From positions 1,178,001 through 1,242,000 of the forward strand of contig NZ_JAAOHY010000001.1 of NCBI RefSeq assembly GCF_011308835.1: a stretch of 64,000 nucleotides of DNA. The letters run 5' to 3'. This DNA is from Paracoccus xiamenensis (GTDB taxonomy: Bacteria > Pseudomonadota > Alphaproteobacteria > Rhodobacterales > Rhodobacteraceae). The number at the start of each line of letters is the position of its first letter. Position 1 is the first letter of the stretch. The translations under genes and the position numbers were made by a program. The notes under the pieces are model-generated. The model was not told the DNA's origin. It searched no databases and saw only the letters and a program-made list of their open reading frames with translations. Shown here one piece after another: positions 47,716 through 57,521 of the stretch.

Positions 47716-48567
47716 TTGTACGCGCTGCCCCGCGCCTATGCCAAGGCCTCGGCAGGGATCGCCCGCAATGACGAGCGCTATCTGGAGTTCTCGCAGCTGC
47801 ACAAGATCTACCCGACGCCGAAAGGCCCGCTGACCGTGGTCGAGGATGTGAACCTGAAGCTGAGGAAAGGCGAATTCGTCAGCCTGATCGGCCATTCCGG
47901 CTGCGGGAAATCGACCGTGCTGACCATGGCTGCGGGTCTCAATCCGATCAGCAAGGGCGCGATCGTGCTGGACGGCACCTATGTCGAAGGCGCGGACCCG
48001 GAACGCGCCGTCGTCTTCCAGTCACCCAACCTGTTCCCCTGGCTGTCCGCGCGAGAAAATGTCGCCATCGGCGTCGACCGCGTCTATCCGACCGCCAGCC
48101 GGGCCGAGCGTCAGGATGTGGTCGAGTACTATCTGGAACGCGTGGGCCTTGTGAACGCGATGAACAAATCCGCGTCGGAGATGTCGAACGGCATGCGCCA
48201 GCGCGTCGGCATCGCGCGGGCTTTCGCGCTGTCGCCGAAACTGCTGCTGCTGGATGAGCCTTTCGGGATGCTCGACAGCCTGACCCGCTGGGAATTGCAG
48301 GAGGTGCTGATGGAGGTCTGGGACCGCACCAAGGTTACCGCCGTTTGCGTCACCCATGACGTGGACGAGGCGATCCTGCTGGCCGACCGCGTCGTGATGA
48401 TGACCAATGGCCCGCAGGCGACCATCGGCAAGATCACCGAAGTGAACCTGCCCCGCCCCCGCACCCGCAAGGCGCTGCTGAGCCACCCGGATTACTACGC
48501 CTACCGCGAGGAAATCATCGGTTTCCTTGAGGAATACGAACACGGCCACAAGAAGGAAGCTGCATGA
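47716..48567 (+). CDS. nrtD: Nitrate ABC transporter ATP-binding protein NrtD
   Basis: A second ATPase subunit, 283 residues from a TTG start. Walker A GHSGCGKST near residue 59, a variant signature MSNGMRQRVGIARAF, Walker B KLLLLDEPFGMLDS. No ATG or GTG exists between the nrtC stop and the first conserved residues (YLEFSQLHKIYPTP), and no clear ribosome site precedes the TTG, so translation probably depends on coupling to nrtC. CTG at 47698 is a weaker alternative. The 3' end overlaps nirB by four bases. Confidence 0.88.
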   Translation: MYALPRAYAKASAGIARNDERYLEFSQLHKIYPTPKGPLTVVEDVNLKLRKGEFVSLIGHSGCGKSTVLTMAAGLNPISKGAIVLDGTYVEGADPERAVVFQSPNLFPWLSARENVAIGVDRVYPTASRAERQDVVEYYLERVGLVNAMNKSASEMSNGMRQRVGIARAFALSPKLLLLDEPFGMLDSLTRWELQEVLMEVWDRTKVTAVCVTHDVDEAILLADRVVMMTNGPQATIGKITEVNLPRPRTRKALLSHPDYYAYREEIIGFLEEYEHGHKKEAA

Positions 48568-51002
48568 TGACCGCACCCAAGGAACGCCTTGTCGTCATTG
48601 GCGCCGGTATGGCCTCGGGCCGGATGCTCGAAGTCCTGACCGACGCCGGGGCCCCCTATGACATCACCCTGTTCAACGCCGAACCGCGCGGGAACTATAA
48701 CCGCATCATGCTGTCGCCGGTGCTGTCGGGCGAAAAGACATATGAGGAAATCGTCACCCACGATGACGCCTGGTATGCGGAACGTGGCATCACCACCCGT
48801 TTCGGCGAGCATATCGTCAAGATCGACCGCAAGGCCAAGGTGGTGACCGGCCAGCATGGCGATCTGCCCTATGACAAGCTGGTCATCGCCACCGGGTCCG
48901 CGCCCTTCATGATCCCGGTCGTCGGGCGCGATCTGCCGGGCGTCATCGCTTACCGCGACCTTGACGACACCAATACCATGATCGCGGCGGCCAGACCGGG
49001 CGCCGAGGCCGTGGTGATCGGCGGCGGGCTTCTGGGCCTTGAGGCCGCCGCCGGTCTTCAGATGCGCGGCATGAAGGTGACCGTGATCCATATCATGGGC
49101 CATCTGATGGAACGCCAGCTGGACCCCTCGGCCGGTTATCTGCTGCAAAAGGCGCTGGAGGCGCGGGGCATCAAGGTCCATTGCAAGGGCGCGACCAAGG
49201 CGATCATGGGTGAGGATCGGGCCGAGGCCGTGCTGCTGGAAGATGGCACCGTTTACGGCGCGGATCTGGTGGTCATGGCCGTGGGCATCCGCCCCGAAAC
49301 TCGCCTTGCCAATGATGCCGGGATCGAGGTCGAGCGCGGCATCACCGTGAATGACCAGCTTCGAACTAGCGATCCCTCGATCTACGCGCTTGGCGAATGC
49401 GTTGAACATGACAAGCAGCTTTTCGGCCTTGTCGCGCCGCTTTACGATCAGGCCAAGGTGCTGGCGGCGGAACTGCTGGGGCAGGCCTCAGCCTTCCAGC
49501 CGGTCCAGACCGCGACCAAGCTGAAAGTCACCGGATGCGATCTGTTCAGCGCCGGCGATTTCGCCGATGGCGAGGGGCGCGAGGATATCGTTTTCCGTGA
49601 TCCGGGCCGGGGCATCTATAAACGCCTCGTCCTTGAGGGCGACCGGCTGGTCGGCGCGGTGATGTATGGCGACACGGCGGACGGCAACTGGTTCTTCGGC
49701 CTTATCAAGGACCAGACCGACGTCTCCGCAATGCGCGAGACGCTGATCTTCGGCCCGGCCTTTCAGGGCGGGGGCTCCGTGGACCCTATGGCGGCCGTTG
49801 CAGCATTGCCGCCTGACGCAGAAATCTGCGGCTGCAACGGCGTCTGCAAGGGCAAGATCATGGAAGCCGTCGCAGGCGGGGCAGACAGCCTCGACAAGGT
49901 GCGCGCGACCACCAAGGCAAGCGCCTCCTGCGGGACCTGCACCGGATTGGTCAGCCAAGTCATGGCCCTGACCCTTGGCGGAGCGGTCCAGACCAAGGAT
50001 TGCATGTGCGGCTGCACCGATCTGACGCATGAGGACGTGCGCCGGCTGATCAAGGCCAAGGGGCTGAAATCCATGCCCGCCGTCATGCAGGAATGCGGCT
50101 GGACGACGCCCGATGGCTGCGCGAAGTGCCGCCCCGCGCTGAACTTCTATCTGCTGGCCGATTGGCCGCTGGACTACCGCGACGACCGGCAGGCGCGGTT
50201 CGTGAACGAAAGGAACCACGCCAATATCCAGAAGGACGGCACCTATTCGGTCGTGCCGCGCATGTGGGGCGGCGTCACCACCCCGGCCGAGCTGCGCGCC
50301 ATCGCCGACGCGGCGGAAAAATACAACGTCCCCATGGTCAAGGTCACCGGCGGTCAGCGCATCGACCTGCTGGGCGTCCGCAAGGAGGACCTGCCCGCCA
50401 TGTGGGCGGATCTGAACGACGCCGGCATGGTCAGCGGCCACGCCTATTCGAAAGGGCTGCGCACGGTCAAAACCTGCGTCGGGACGGAGTTCTGCCGTTT
50501 CGGCACGCAGGACTCGACGGGTCTGGGCATCCGGCTGGAAAAACTGCTCTGGGGGTCATGGACACCGCACAAGGTCAAGCTGGGTGTCTCCGGCTGCCCA
50601 CGCAACTGCGCCGAGGCCACCTGCAAGGATGTGGGCATCGTCTGCGTCGATAGCGGCTATCAGATCAGCGTGTCGGGTGCGGCGGGGATGGAGGTCAAGG
50701 AAACCGAAGCCCTCGTCACCGTCCCCACCGAAGACGAGGCCGTCGAATGGACCGCCGCCTTCATCCAGCTTTATCGCGAGAATGCGCGCTATCTGGACCG
50801 GGCTTGGAAATGGACGGCGCGGGTGGGGCTCGACTGGGTCAAGGACCACCTGTCAGACCCCGAAAACCGCCAGGCGCTGAATGAACGCTTTGAACTCAGC
50901 CAGTCGGTCTATCGGAAAGATCCCTGGGCCGAACATGCGAAACCCGGTGCCCGCGACGAATTCTCGCCGCTGGCCGATTGCCGACTGGAGGCAGCAGAAT
51001 GA
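48564..51002 (+). CDS. nirB: Assimilatory NAD(P)H nitrite reductase large subunit
   Basis: An 812-residue cytoplasmic enzyme reducing nitrite to ammonium. FAD/NAD(P)H domain at the N-terminus (VVIGAGMASGRMLEVL; a second GxGxxG in VVIGGGLLGLEAAAG), then two BFD-like [2Fe-2S] segments (CGCNGVCKGKI with CGTC; CMCGC with CAKC), then sirohaem-[4Fe-4S] half-domains with CVGTEFCRFG near residue 637 and SGCPRNCAEATC near 676. Full length. Overlaps nrtD and nirD by four bases each. Confidence 0.96.
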   Translation: MMTAPKERLVVIGAGMASGRMLEVLTDAGAPYDITLFNAEPRGNYNRIMLSPVLSGEKTYEEIVTHDDAWYAERGITTRFGEHIVKIDRKAKVVTGQHGDLPYDKLVIATGSAPFMIPVVGRDLPGVIAYRDLDDTNTMIAAARPGAEAVVIGGGLLGLEAAAGLQMRGMKVTVIHIMGHLMERQLDPSAGYLLQKALEARGIKVHCKGATKAIMGEDRAEAVLLEDGTVYGADLVVMAVGIRPETRLANDAGIEVERGITVNDQLRTSDPSIYALGECVEHDKQLFGLVAPLYDQAKVLAAELLGQASAFQPVQTATKLKVTGCDLFSAGDFADGEGREDIVFRDPGRGIYKRLVLEGDRLVGAVMYGDTADGNWFFGLIKDQTDVSAMRETLIFGPAFQGGGSVDPMAAVAALPPDAEICGCNGVCKGKIMEAVAGGADSLDKVRATTKASASCGTCTGLVSQVMALTLGGAVQTKDCMCGCTDLTHEDVRRLIKAKGLKSMPAVMQECGWTTPDGCAKCRPALNFYLLADWPLDYRDDRQARFVNERNHANIQKDGTYSVVPRMWGGVTTPAELRAIADAAEKYNVPMVKVTGGQRIDLLGVRKEDLPAMWADLNDAGMVSGHAYSKGLRTVKTCVGTEFCRFGTQDSTGLGIRLEKLLWGSWTPHKVKLGVSGCPRNCAEATCKDVGIVCVDSGYQISVSGAAGMEVKETEALVTVPTEDEAVEWTAAFIQLYRENARYLDRAWKWTARVGLDWVKDHLSDPENRQALNERFELSQSVYRKDPWAEHAKPGARDEFSPLADCRLEAAE

Positions 51003-51334
51003 CCAACTGGATCGACATCGCGGCACTGGACGACATTCCCCAGCAGGGCGCGCGGCTGATCCGCACCCGCACCGGCTGCGTGGCGCTGTTTCGCACTCAT
51101 GACGACCGCGTTTTCGCGCTGGATGACCGCTGCCCCCACAAGGGCGGGCCGCTGTCCGAAGGCATCGTCGCCGGTCACACCATCACCTGCCCGCTGCACA
51201 ACTGGGTGTTCGACCTGAACACCGGCATCGCACAGGGCGCGGATGACGGCAGCGTCGCCACCTATCCTGCCAAGATTGAAAACGGCCGCGTGCTGGTCGG
51301 ATCCGAAATCATCGCCCGTCGTCACGCCGCCTGA
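50999..51334 (+). CDS. nirD: Assimilatory nitrite reductase small subunit (Rieske type)
   Basis: A 111-residue NirD partner of NirB. The Rieske [2Fe-2S] ligands are present as CPHKGGPL and CPLHNW; some NirD proteins, such as that of E. coli, lack them. ATG overlaps the nirB stop (ATGA). The longer frame from 50978 lies inside nirB. Confidence 0.94.
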   Translation: MTNWIDIAALDDIPQQGARLIRTRTGCVALFRTHDDRVFALDDRCPHKGGPLSEGIVAGHTITCPLHNWVFDLNTGIAQGADDGSVATYPAKIENGRVLVGSEIIARRHAA

Positions 51335-51346
51335 AAGGAGCGAACC

Positions 51347-52198
51347 ATGTCCTACGTCACCCCGAAAGACTTCGCCACCAAGATGATCGACGCGGGCGAA
51401 GCCAAGGTCTTCATGTCCACCCGCGACACGATCATCCGCGCCTATATGGCCGGCGCGATCCTTGCACTTGCGGCGGCCTTCGCGGTCACCGTCACCGTCA
51501 ACACCGGCGACCCGTTGATCGGGGCGCTGCTGTTCCCGGTCGGCTTTTGTATGTTGTATCTGATGGGTTTCGATTTGCTGACCGGGGTCTTTACCCTCGT
51601 CCCCCTTGCGCTGCTGGACAAGCGCCGTGGTGTCACGGTGAACGGCGTGCTGCGCAACTGGGGACTGGTCTTTACCGGCAATTTCCTTGGCGCGATGACG
51701 GTTGCGCTGTTCATGGCGATCATCGTCACCTTCGGCTTTTCGGAAGCCCCGAACGAGGTCGGCCAGAAGATCGGCCATATCGGCGAGGGCCGAACGCTCG
51801 GCTATGCGGCGCATGGCGCGGCGGGGATGCTGACGCTGTTCGTGCGCGCGGTGATGTGCAACTGGATGGTCTCGACCGGGGTCATCGGCGCGATGATGTC
51901 GACCAGCGTATCCGGCAAGGTCATCGCCATGTGGATGCCGATCACGGTGTTCTTCTACATGGGGTTCGAACATTCCATCGTGAACATGTTCCTGTTCCCC
52001 TCGGGCCTGATGCTGGGGGGCGAGTTCACCATTATGGACTACCTGATCTGGAACGAGATCCCGACCGTGCTGGGCAATCTGGTGGGCGGGCTGACCTTCG
52101 TCGGCGCGATGATCTACGCCACCCATTACAAGACCGCCCCCGACCGCCGCGACGCGGCGCCGCAGGAAACCCCTGCCATCGCCGTCCCTGCCGAGTAA
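51347..52198 (+). CDS. nirC: Formate/nitrite transporter family channel
   Basis: A 283-residue FNT protein with six membrane segments and family motifs GALLFPVGFCMLYLMGFDLLTG, NWGLVFTGNFLGAM and AVMCNWMVSTGV with FEHSIVNMF. Its place between nirD and nasA points to nitrite as the substrate, either import or release of excess. Start 51347 has AAAGGAG upstream. Confidence 0.92.
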   Translation: MSYVTPKDFATKMIDAGEAKVFMSTRDTIIRAYMAGAILALAAAFAVTVTVNTGDPLIGALLFPVGFCMLYLMGFDLLTGVFTLVPLALLDKRRGVTVNGVLRNWGLVFTGNFLGAMTVALFMAIIVTFGFSEAPNEVGQKIGHIGEGRTLGYAAHGAAGMLTLFVRAVMCNWMVSTGVIGAMMSTSVSGKVIAMWMPITVFFYMGFEHSIVNMFLFPSGLMLGGEFTIMDYLIWNEIPTVLGNLVGGLTFVGAMIYATHYKTAPDRRDAAPQETPAIAVPAE

Positions 52199-52204
52199 GC
52201 ATCG

Positions 52205-54760
52205 ATGAAAGATACCAGCATCCCGCCGATCCGGACCACCTGCCCCTATTGCGGGGTCGGCTGCGGGGTTATGGTCTCACCCGGGCCGGACGGCATCACC
52301 GTCTCGGGCGACCCGGATCATCCGGCGAATTTCGGCAGGCTCTGTTCCAAGGGCAGCGCGCTTGCCGAAACGCTGGGGGCGGAAGGCCGCTTGCTGACAC
52401 CGGTTATCGGCGGCAAGGCCGCGGATTGGGACGGCGCACTTGACCTGATCGCCAGCCGATTTACCGAGACCATCGCCGATTACGGCCCGGATTCCGTCGC
52501 CATCTACGGCTCGGGCCAGATGCTGACCGAGGATTACTATGCCGCCAACAAGCTGATGAAAGGCTATATCGGCAGCGCCAATATCGACACCAATTCACGG
52601 CTCTGCATGGCCTCGTCGGTTGCCGGGCATCTCCGGGCCTTCGGGTCGGACACCGTGCCGGGGCTGTACGAGGATCTGGAACTTGCCGATCTGGTGGTGC
52701 TGGTCGGCTCCAACCTCGCGTGGTGCCATCCGGTGCTGTATCAGCGGCTTGTGGCAGCGAAACAGGCACGGCCTTCGATGCGGGTCGTCGTCATCGACCC
52801 GCGCCGGACCGCGACCTGCGATCTGGCCGACCTGCATCTGCCGATCCGGCCGGGGACCGATGCGGCGCTGTGGAACGCGGTGCTGCTGGAACTCGACGCG
52901 CGTGGATTGTCGGTCTGGAAGGACCGGGTCGCCCGGTATGAGGACGCCGTCGCCGCGGCCCGCGCCGGCAGCACCGATTGCGGTACCGACCTTTCGGCGT
53001 TCATCGAGCTTTGGTGCAGCACCGAACGGGTCGTCACCATCTACTCCCAAGGCATCAACCAATCCGACAGCGGCACCGACAAGGTGAATGCGATCACGAA
53101 TTGCCACCTTGCCACCGGGCGCATCGGGCGTCCCGGCATGGGCCCGTTCAGCGTGACCGGCCAGCCGAACGCGATGGGCGGGCGCGAGGTCGGGGGCCTG
53201 TCCAACATGCTCGCCTGCCATCTGTCGCTGGACAATCCTGCCCATCGAGACGCCGTTCAGGGCTTCTGGAACAGCCCCCGAATGGCCGCCATGCCGGGCC
53301 TGAAGGCGGTGGATCTGTTCGACGCGGTCGGTGCCGGGCGTATCAAGGCGCTGTGGGTGATCGGCACCAATCCGACCGTTTCCATGCCCGAGGCCGACCG
53401 CGTCGCCCGCGCACTGGAGGGCTGCGAATTTCTGGTCGCCAGCGACATGGTGGAAACAGGCACCACGCAGCGCGCTGATGTCGTCCTGCCCGCAGCCCCA
53501 TGGGGCGAACGCACGGGCCACGTCACCAATTCCGAGCGCCGCATCAGCCGCCAGCAGGCCTTCCTGCCGCCGCTAGGGCAGTCGCGCCCCGACTGGCAGA
53601 TCATCGCGGGCGTCGCGCAGCGTATGGGTTTCGCCGGCTTCGGCTGGCGCAACGCAGATGCAGTCTTCGCCGAGTTCAAGGCACTGTCCGGCCTCGCCGG
53701 GCGATTGGGTTCAGATTTCGACATCTCGGAACTCGACGACAACGCGCCGATCGTTTGGGGCAACCGTTCCGACGGGCGTTTCTTCGGCGATGGCGTCTTT
53801 CACACCGCGGACGGGCGCGGCCGGATGATCCCGGTCACCCCGCGCGCCGAGACGGGGACTTTGCATCTGAACACCGGTCGCATCCGTGACCAGTGGCACA
53901 GCATGACCCGCACCGGTCGCGCGCCCCGCCTGTCGACCCACATCGCCGAGCCGTTCGTCGAAATCCATCCCCACGACGCGGCACGGCTGGGACTGGAACC
54001 GGCAGGCCTGGCCCGGGTCACGAACCGCCATGGCGGAGCCATCCTGCGGGTGCTGGTCACCGACCGTGTCCAGCCCGGCCAGATCTTCACGCCGATCCAT
54101 TGGACCGACCGCAATTCCGCCTCGGGCCGGGTCGGTGTGCTGGTGCCCTCGGACGTGGATCCGGTTTCGGGCCAGCCAGCGCTGAAACGGGCCGAGGTGA
54201 CGGTGAACCCTTTCCCCGCGGCCTGGTTCGGCTTTGCCGCCAGCGCAACGCCCTTCACCCCCGATTGCGACTATTGGGCGACTGCCAGCATCGAGGGCGG
54301 CATGCGCGCCGAACTGGCAGGCACCGCCGCGCCCGCCGATTGGGAAGCCTTCGCCCGCAGCCTGTTCGACCTGCCAGACGCGCAGCTTGCCGTCCTGACC
54401 GACGTGGCGCGCGGGCTGCGGCGGCTGTCGCTGTCGGAAGATGGCAAGGTAGTGGCGGCGCTGTTCTGTGCGCCAAAGCCCGTCGCGCTGTCGCGCCAAG
54501 CTGTCTGCGAGATGATCGGCCAGTCCGGGACCGAGATCCTGACCGGCCAGCCCGCCGCCGGCCGGCCCGATCCCGGCCCCACCGTCTGCGCCTGCATGGC
54601 AGTCGGACGCAATTCCATCTGCGCCGCCATCCGCGAAGGGCGCTGCAACAGCGTTGAGGAAATCGGTGCATCGCTGGGTGCCGGCACCAGCTGCGGATCC
54701 TGCAAGCCAGAGCTGCGCGCGCTGCTGGACGCCACGACGGCACAACCCGCCCCCGTCTAA
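52205..54760 (+). CDS. nasA: Assimilatory nitrate reductase catalytic subunit
   Basis: An 851-residue cytoplasmic molybdopterin enzyme reducing nitrate to nitrite. The N-terminal [4Fe-4S] motif CPYCGVGCGVMV lies at residue 13, with no Tat signal. SRLCMASSVAGH carries the Mo-site Cys, and GINQSDSGTDKVNAI is typical of NasA. The last 60 residues form a BFD-like [2Fe-2S] domain (CACMAVGRNSICAAI and CGSCKPELRALL) that accepts electrons. It equals NasC of P. denitrificans naming. It is the last metabolic gene of the nas operon. Confidence 0.96.
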   Translation: MKDTSIPPIRTTCPYCGVGCGVMVSPGPDGITVSGDPDHPANFGRLCSKGSALAETLGAEGRLLTPVIGGKAADWDGALDLIASRFTETIADYGPDSVAIYGSGQMLTEDYYAANKLMKGYIGSANIDTNSRLCMASSVAGHLRAFGSDTVPGLYEDLELADLVVLVGSNLAWCHPVLYQRLVAAKQARPSMRVVVIDPRRTATCDLADLHLPIRPGTDAALWNAVLLELDARGLSVWKDRVARYEDAVAAARAGSTDCGTDLSAFIELWCSTERVVTIYSQGINQSDSGTDKVNAITNCHLATGRIGRPGMGPFSVTGQPNAMGGREVGGLSNMLACHLSLDNPAHRDAVQGFWNSPRMAAMPGLKAVDLFDAVGAGRIKALWVIGTNPTVSMPEADRVARALEGCEFLVASDMVETGTTQRADVVLPAAPWGERTGHVTNSERRISRQQAFLPPLGQSRPDWQIIAGVAQRMGFAGFGWRNADAVFAEFKALSGLAGRLGSDFDISELDDNAPIVWGNRSDGRFFGDGVFHTADGRGRMIPVTPRAETGTLHLNTGRIRDQWHSMTRTGRAPRLSTHIAEPFVEIHPHDAARLGLEPAGLARVTNRHGGAILRVLVTDRVQPGQIFTPIHWTDRNSASGRVGVLVPSDVDPVSGQPALKRAEVTVNPFPAAWFGFAASATPFTPDCDYWATASIEGGMRAELAGTAAPADWEAFARSLFDLPDAQLAVLTDVARGLRRLSLSEDGKVVAALFCAPKPVALSRQAVCEMIGQSGTEILTGQPAAGRPDPGPTVCACMAVGRNSICAAIREGRCNSVEEIGASLGAGTSCGSCKPELRALLDATTAQPAPV

Positions 54761-54822
54761 CCCCTTTCCCGAGGCGGCGAAATCTGGCAATGCCCGGCGG
54801 GACCGCGACCAGGAGCCCGCCG

Positions 54823-55479
54823 ATGAACCCCGATATCGTCACCACGCTTGCCGCATATATCTGGGCGCTCGACTATGGCTCGGTTCTGGTTTTCGCATTG
54901 ACGGGCGCACTGGTGGCCAGCCGGCAGCAGTTGGACATCACCGGCTTCATCTTCATGGCGGCGCTGACGGCTGTCGGGGGTGGGACATTGCGCGACCTGG
55001 TGCTGGGCCGCGACCCGGTTTTCTGGGTCGAGCGGCCCGGCCTGATCGTGACGGCCGCCGTCGCGGCCTTCATCGTCTACTGGGCCGCACCCTTTCTGGA
55101 AAGCCGCTATCGCTGGCTGCTATGGCTGGACGCGATCGCGCTTGGCGTGGCGGTCCCGGCAGGTGTTGGCGTCGCCTTCGCCACCGGCTACGGGCCGATC
55201 ATCGTGGTGATCTGCGGGGTGATTACCGCCTGCATGGGCGGCCTGATCCGCGATGTCGTAGGCAACGAGGTGCCGCTGATCCTGAAAGGATCCGAGCTTT
55301 ACCTGACCGCCGCCTTCGGCGGTGCGTTGGCGGGGCTGCTGCTGGTCTGGCTGGGCCTGCCCCGCCCAATGGCACTGATCGGCTGCGGGTTGGCGACTTT
55401 CGTGCTGCGGGCGGGCGCGATGATCTGGGGCTGGTCCCTGCCCGCCTATCGCCCCCGACCGCCCCGCAATTTCGGCTGA
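54823..55479 (+). CDS. TRIC/UPF0126 family membrane protein
   Basis: A 218-residue inner-membrane protein with seven helices and two tandem TRIC repeats, each with the glycine motif (TAVGGGTLRDLVLG and TACMGGLIRDVVGNEVPL). Bacterial members form trimeric cation channels, but physiological roles are unclear. AGGAG sits 7 bases before ATG 54823, so the in-frame ATG at 54790 is less likely. It follows nasA by 62 bases and may be cotranscribed, without an obvious link to nitrate use. Confidence 0.88.
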   Translation: MNPDIVTTLAAYIWALDYGSVLVFALTGALVASRQQLDITGFIFMAALTAVGGGTLRDLVLGRDPVFWVERPGLIVTAAVAAFIVYWAAPFLESRYRWLLWLDAIALGVAVPAGVGVAFATGYGPIIVVICGVITACMGGLIRDVVGNEVPLILKGSELYLTAAFGGALAGLLLVWLGLPRPMALIGCGLATFVLRAGAMIWGWSLPAYRPRPPRNFG

Positions 55480-55497
55480 CGCGGCCCGGCACAACCT

Positions 55498-56712
55498 TTA
55501 GCGCGCGTCGCCCAGATGTGCCTCGGGATCGTGATCGACCTTTTCGGCGATCTCCTTGGTCCATGCTGACACGGCGGGCACGCGCGAGCGGTCGATGCGG
55601 TGGGCGTATTTCTTTGCCACCTCGACGACCTCTGACAGCAGACCGTCCTCCAGCGTGATCGGGTTCAGGCCAAGGGCAAGGAACTGGTCGTTCTTCACGA
55701 TCAGGTCGTTCTCGTCGGCTTCCTTGCGTGGGTTTGGCAGGTTCATCACCTTCGCCCCCGACAGCCGCGCCACCAGCGCGGCCAGGTCGCGGACGCGGTG
55801 GGTTTCGGTCATCTGGTTGAAGATCTTGACCCGCTCGCCCGCCGCGGGCGCGTCGGCCAAAGCCAGTTCGATACAGCGCACGCAGTCCTGAATATGGATG
55901 AAGGCGCGAGTCTGCCCGCCCGTGCCGTGGACCGTCAGGGGATAGCCGATGGCCGCCTGAATCAGAAAGCGGTTCAGCACGGTGCCGTAATCGCCATCAT
56001 AGTCGAAACGGTTGATAAGCTGCTCATGCCGGCGGGTCTGGTCGGTATGGGTGCCCCAGACGATGCCCTGATGCAGGTCGGTGATCCGCAGCCCGTCATT
56101 CTGGGCATAGAACTGAAACATGATCTGATCGAGGCTTTTGGTCATGTGATAGACCGATCCGGGCCGCGTCGGATACAGCACCTGCTGCGCCTTTTTGCCG
56201 GTGGGCGTATCGATCTCGATATCCAAATAGCCTTCGGGGATCGGTGCCCCGACCGAGGAGTAGCCGTAGACCCCCATCGTGCCCAGATGAACCAGATGCG
56301 CGTCGATGCCGGTTTCCACCAATGCCGCCAGCACGTTATGCGTCGCGTTGGTATTGTTGTTGACGGTATAGACCTTGTGGCGGTCGGATTTCATCGAATA
56401 GGGCGCGGCGCGCTGTTCGGCGAAATGGATCACCGCGTCGGGTTTGTGTTCGGCGAACCACTGCTTCAGGCGCTCGAATTCCTTCGACAGGTCAAGCAGA
56501 TGGAAATGGATCACATTGCCGCTTTCCTGCTTCCAGATCCGGCAGCGTTCCTGAATGGAGTCCATCGGGGTCAGCGACTGCACGCCCAGTTCGGTGTCGA
56601 TCCAGCGGCGCGAAAGATTGTCGATGATATGGACCTCATGCCCCAGATTGGACAGATGAAGCGAGGTCGGCCAGCCGACGAAACCGTCGCCACCAAGAAC
56701 CGCAATGCGCAT
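55498..56712 (-). CDS. sqdB: UDP-sulfoquinovose synthase
   Basis: Adds sulfite to UDP-glucose to make UDP-sulfoquinovose for the sulfolipid SQDG. A 404-residue extended-SDR protein: VLGGDGFVGWPTSLHL near residue 4, the Tyr-x3-Lys pair in YHMTKSLDQIMFQFYA, and the specific RRWIDTELGVQSLTP and EQRAAPYSMKS segments. The sqdD/sqdC partners that often follow are absent: the next gene is the convergent TRIC gene. The rest of SQDG synthesis must lie elsewhere. Confidence 0.96.
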   Translation of the reverse strand: MRIAVLGGDGFVGWPTSLHLSNLGHEVHIIDNLSRRWIDTELGVQSLTPMDSIQERCRIWKQESGNVIHFHLLDLSKEFERLKQWFAEHKPDAVIHFAEQRAAPYSMKSDRHKVYTVNNNTNATHNVLAALVETGIDAHLVHLGTMGVYGYSSVGAPIPEGYLDIEIDTPTGKKAQQVLYPTRPGSVYHMTKSLDQIMFQFYAQNDGLRITDLHQGIVWGTHTDQTRRHEQLINRFDYDGDYGTVLNRFLIQAAIGYPLTVHGTGGQTRAFIHIQDCVRCIELALADAPAAGERVKIFNQMTETHRVRDLAALVARLSGAKVMNLPNPRKEADENDLIVKNDQFLALGLNPITLEDGLLSEVVEVAKKYAHRIDRSRVPAVSAWTKEIAEKVDHDPEAHLGDAR

Positions 56713-56776
56713 GAGTAACCTTTCCTGACTGCCGTCGTCGCCGTCCTGTGAAGGCGCTGGCGACCTGTTCGAATAA

Positions 56777-56805
56777 ATGAGTAAAGGCCGCGTATCACCG
56801 CCGCA
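56777..56805 (-). promoter_or_regulatory. Candidate sqdB promoter
   Basis: On the minus strand TTGCGG and TACTCA are 17 bases apart, about 65 bases before the sqdB ATG. Fair match to sigma-70-type elements, not tested. Confidence 0.35.
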
Positions 56806-56861
56806 AGACAGTTATATGACGGTCACGCAACGGGGCGGATTGGTGCCGGTACTGATGAGAA

Positions 56862-57521
56862 TCAACGGCTAATCAGAAGAACATGAACGAAGCCGGGTCC
56901 ATGGGCGCCGCGCACGAAATAGCCCTCGATATCGGTGGTGCCCGACGATCCGGTAATCATCACCGCGTTTCGGGGCGCGGGGGCGGCAAGGGCCGCGTAA
57001 TCATCCAGAAAGGGCAGGATGCGGTCTTCCTCGACCGCGACCAACCAGTGCCGGGGCAACATGGCATTCAGGATCGGCTGATCGGGTGCGGAATGGATCA
57101 CCACCGACCCGGTTTCGGCAATCCCCCATTGCGCCACGCTGATCGCGGCGGGTTCCAGCGGGGCGATGTCGCGGTGGGTTTCAAGCCCCGCACCAGCCAG
57201 CGCATCCAGCCTCGCATCAGCGCTGACGGCGATGCGGGGGGCCAGGTCGTGCGACGCAAGATAGGCCATCACCGCCTGTGGCAGCGCGGCCCATCCGGGC
57301 ACCCGGTCCAGCGTCACCCCAAGTGCGGGGTTGGCGCATTTTGCGATGAAGCTCGCGACCGGATCCGGGCCTGCCGGCACGGGACGGATCTCGTCGGGAT
57401 CGGCCAGCAAAGCGGCGGCCTCGGCTGCGATCTGCGCCGGCGTCTGGCGCGGCAAGGCGCCGTCGCGGCCATGGGTCAGGCCGGCGCGAATGGCGGCAAG
57501 GATGTCGTCGCGCGCGCTCAT
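56862..57521 (-). CDS. lutC: L-lactate utilisation protein LutC
   Basis: A 219-residue LUD-domain protein, part of the LutABC complex that oxidises L-lactate to pyruvate. Family motifs: AQWGIAETGSVVIHS, LPRHWLVAVEEDRIL and MITGSSGTTDIEGYFVRGAHGP. ATG overlaps the lutB stop by four bases. Confidence 0.93.
   Translation of the reverse strand: MSARDDILAAIRAGLTHGRDGALPRQTPAQIAAEAAALLADPDEIRPVPAGPDPVASFIAKCANPALGVTLDRVPGWAALPQAVMAYLASHDLAPRIAVSADARLDALAGAGLETHRDIAPLEPAAISVAQWGIAETGSVVIHSAPDQPILNAMLPRHWLVAVEEDRILPFLDDYAALAAPAPRNAVMITGSSGTTDIEGYFVRGAHGPGFVHVLLISR

Noticed and set aside
45802..47895. A 697-codon minus-strand frame opposite nrtB-nrtC
   Set aside because: Antisense shadow of transporter genes with well-kept ABC motifs on the plus strand.
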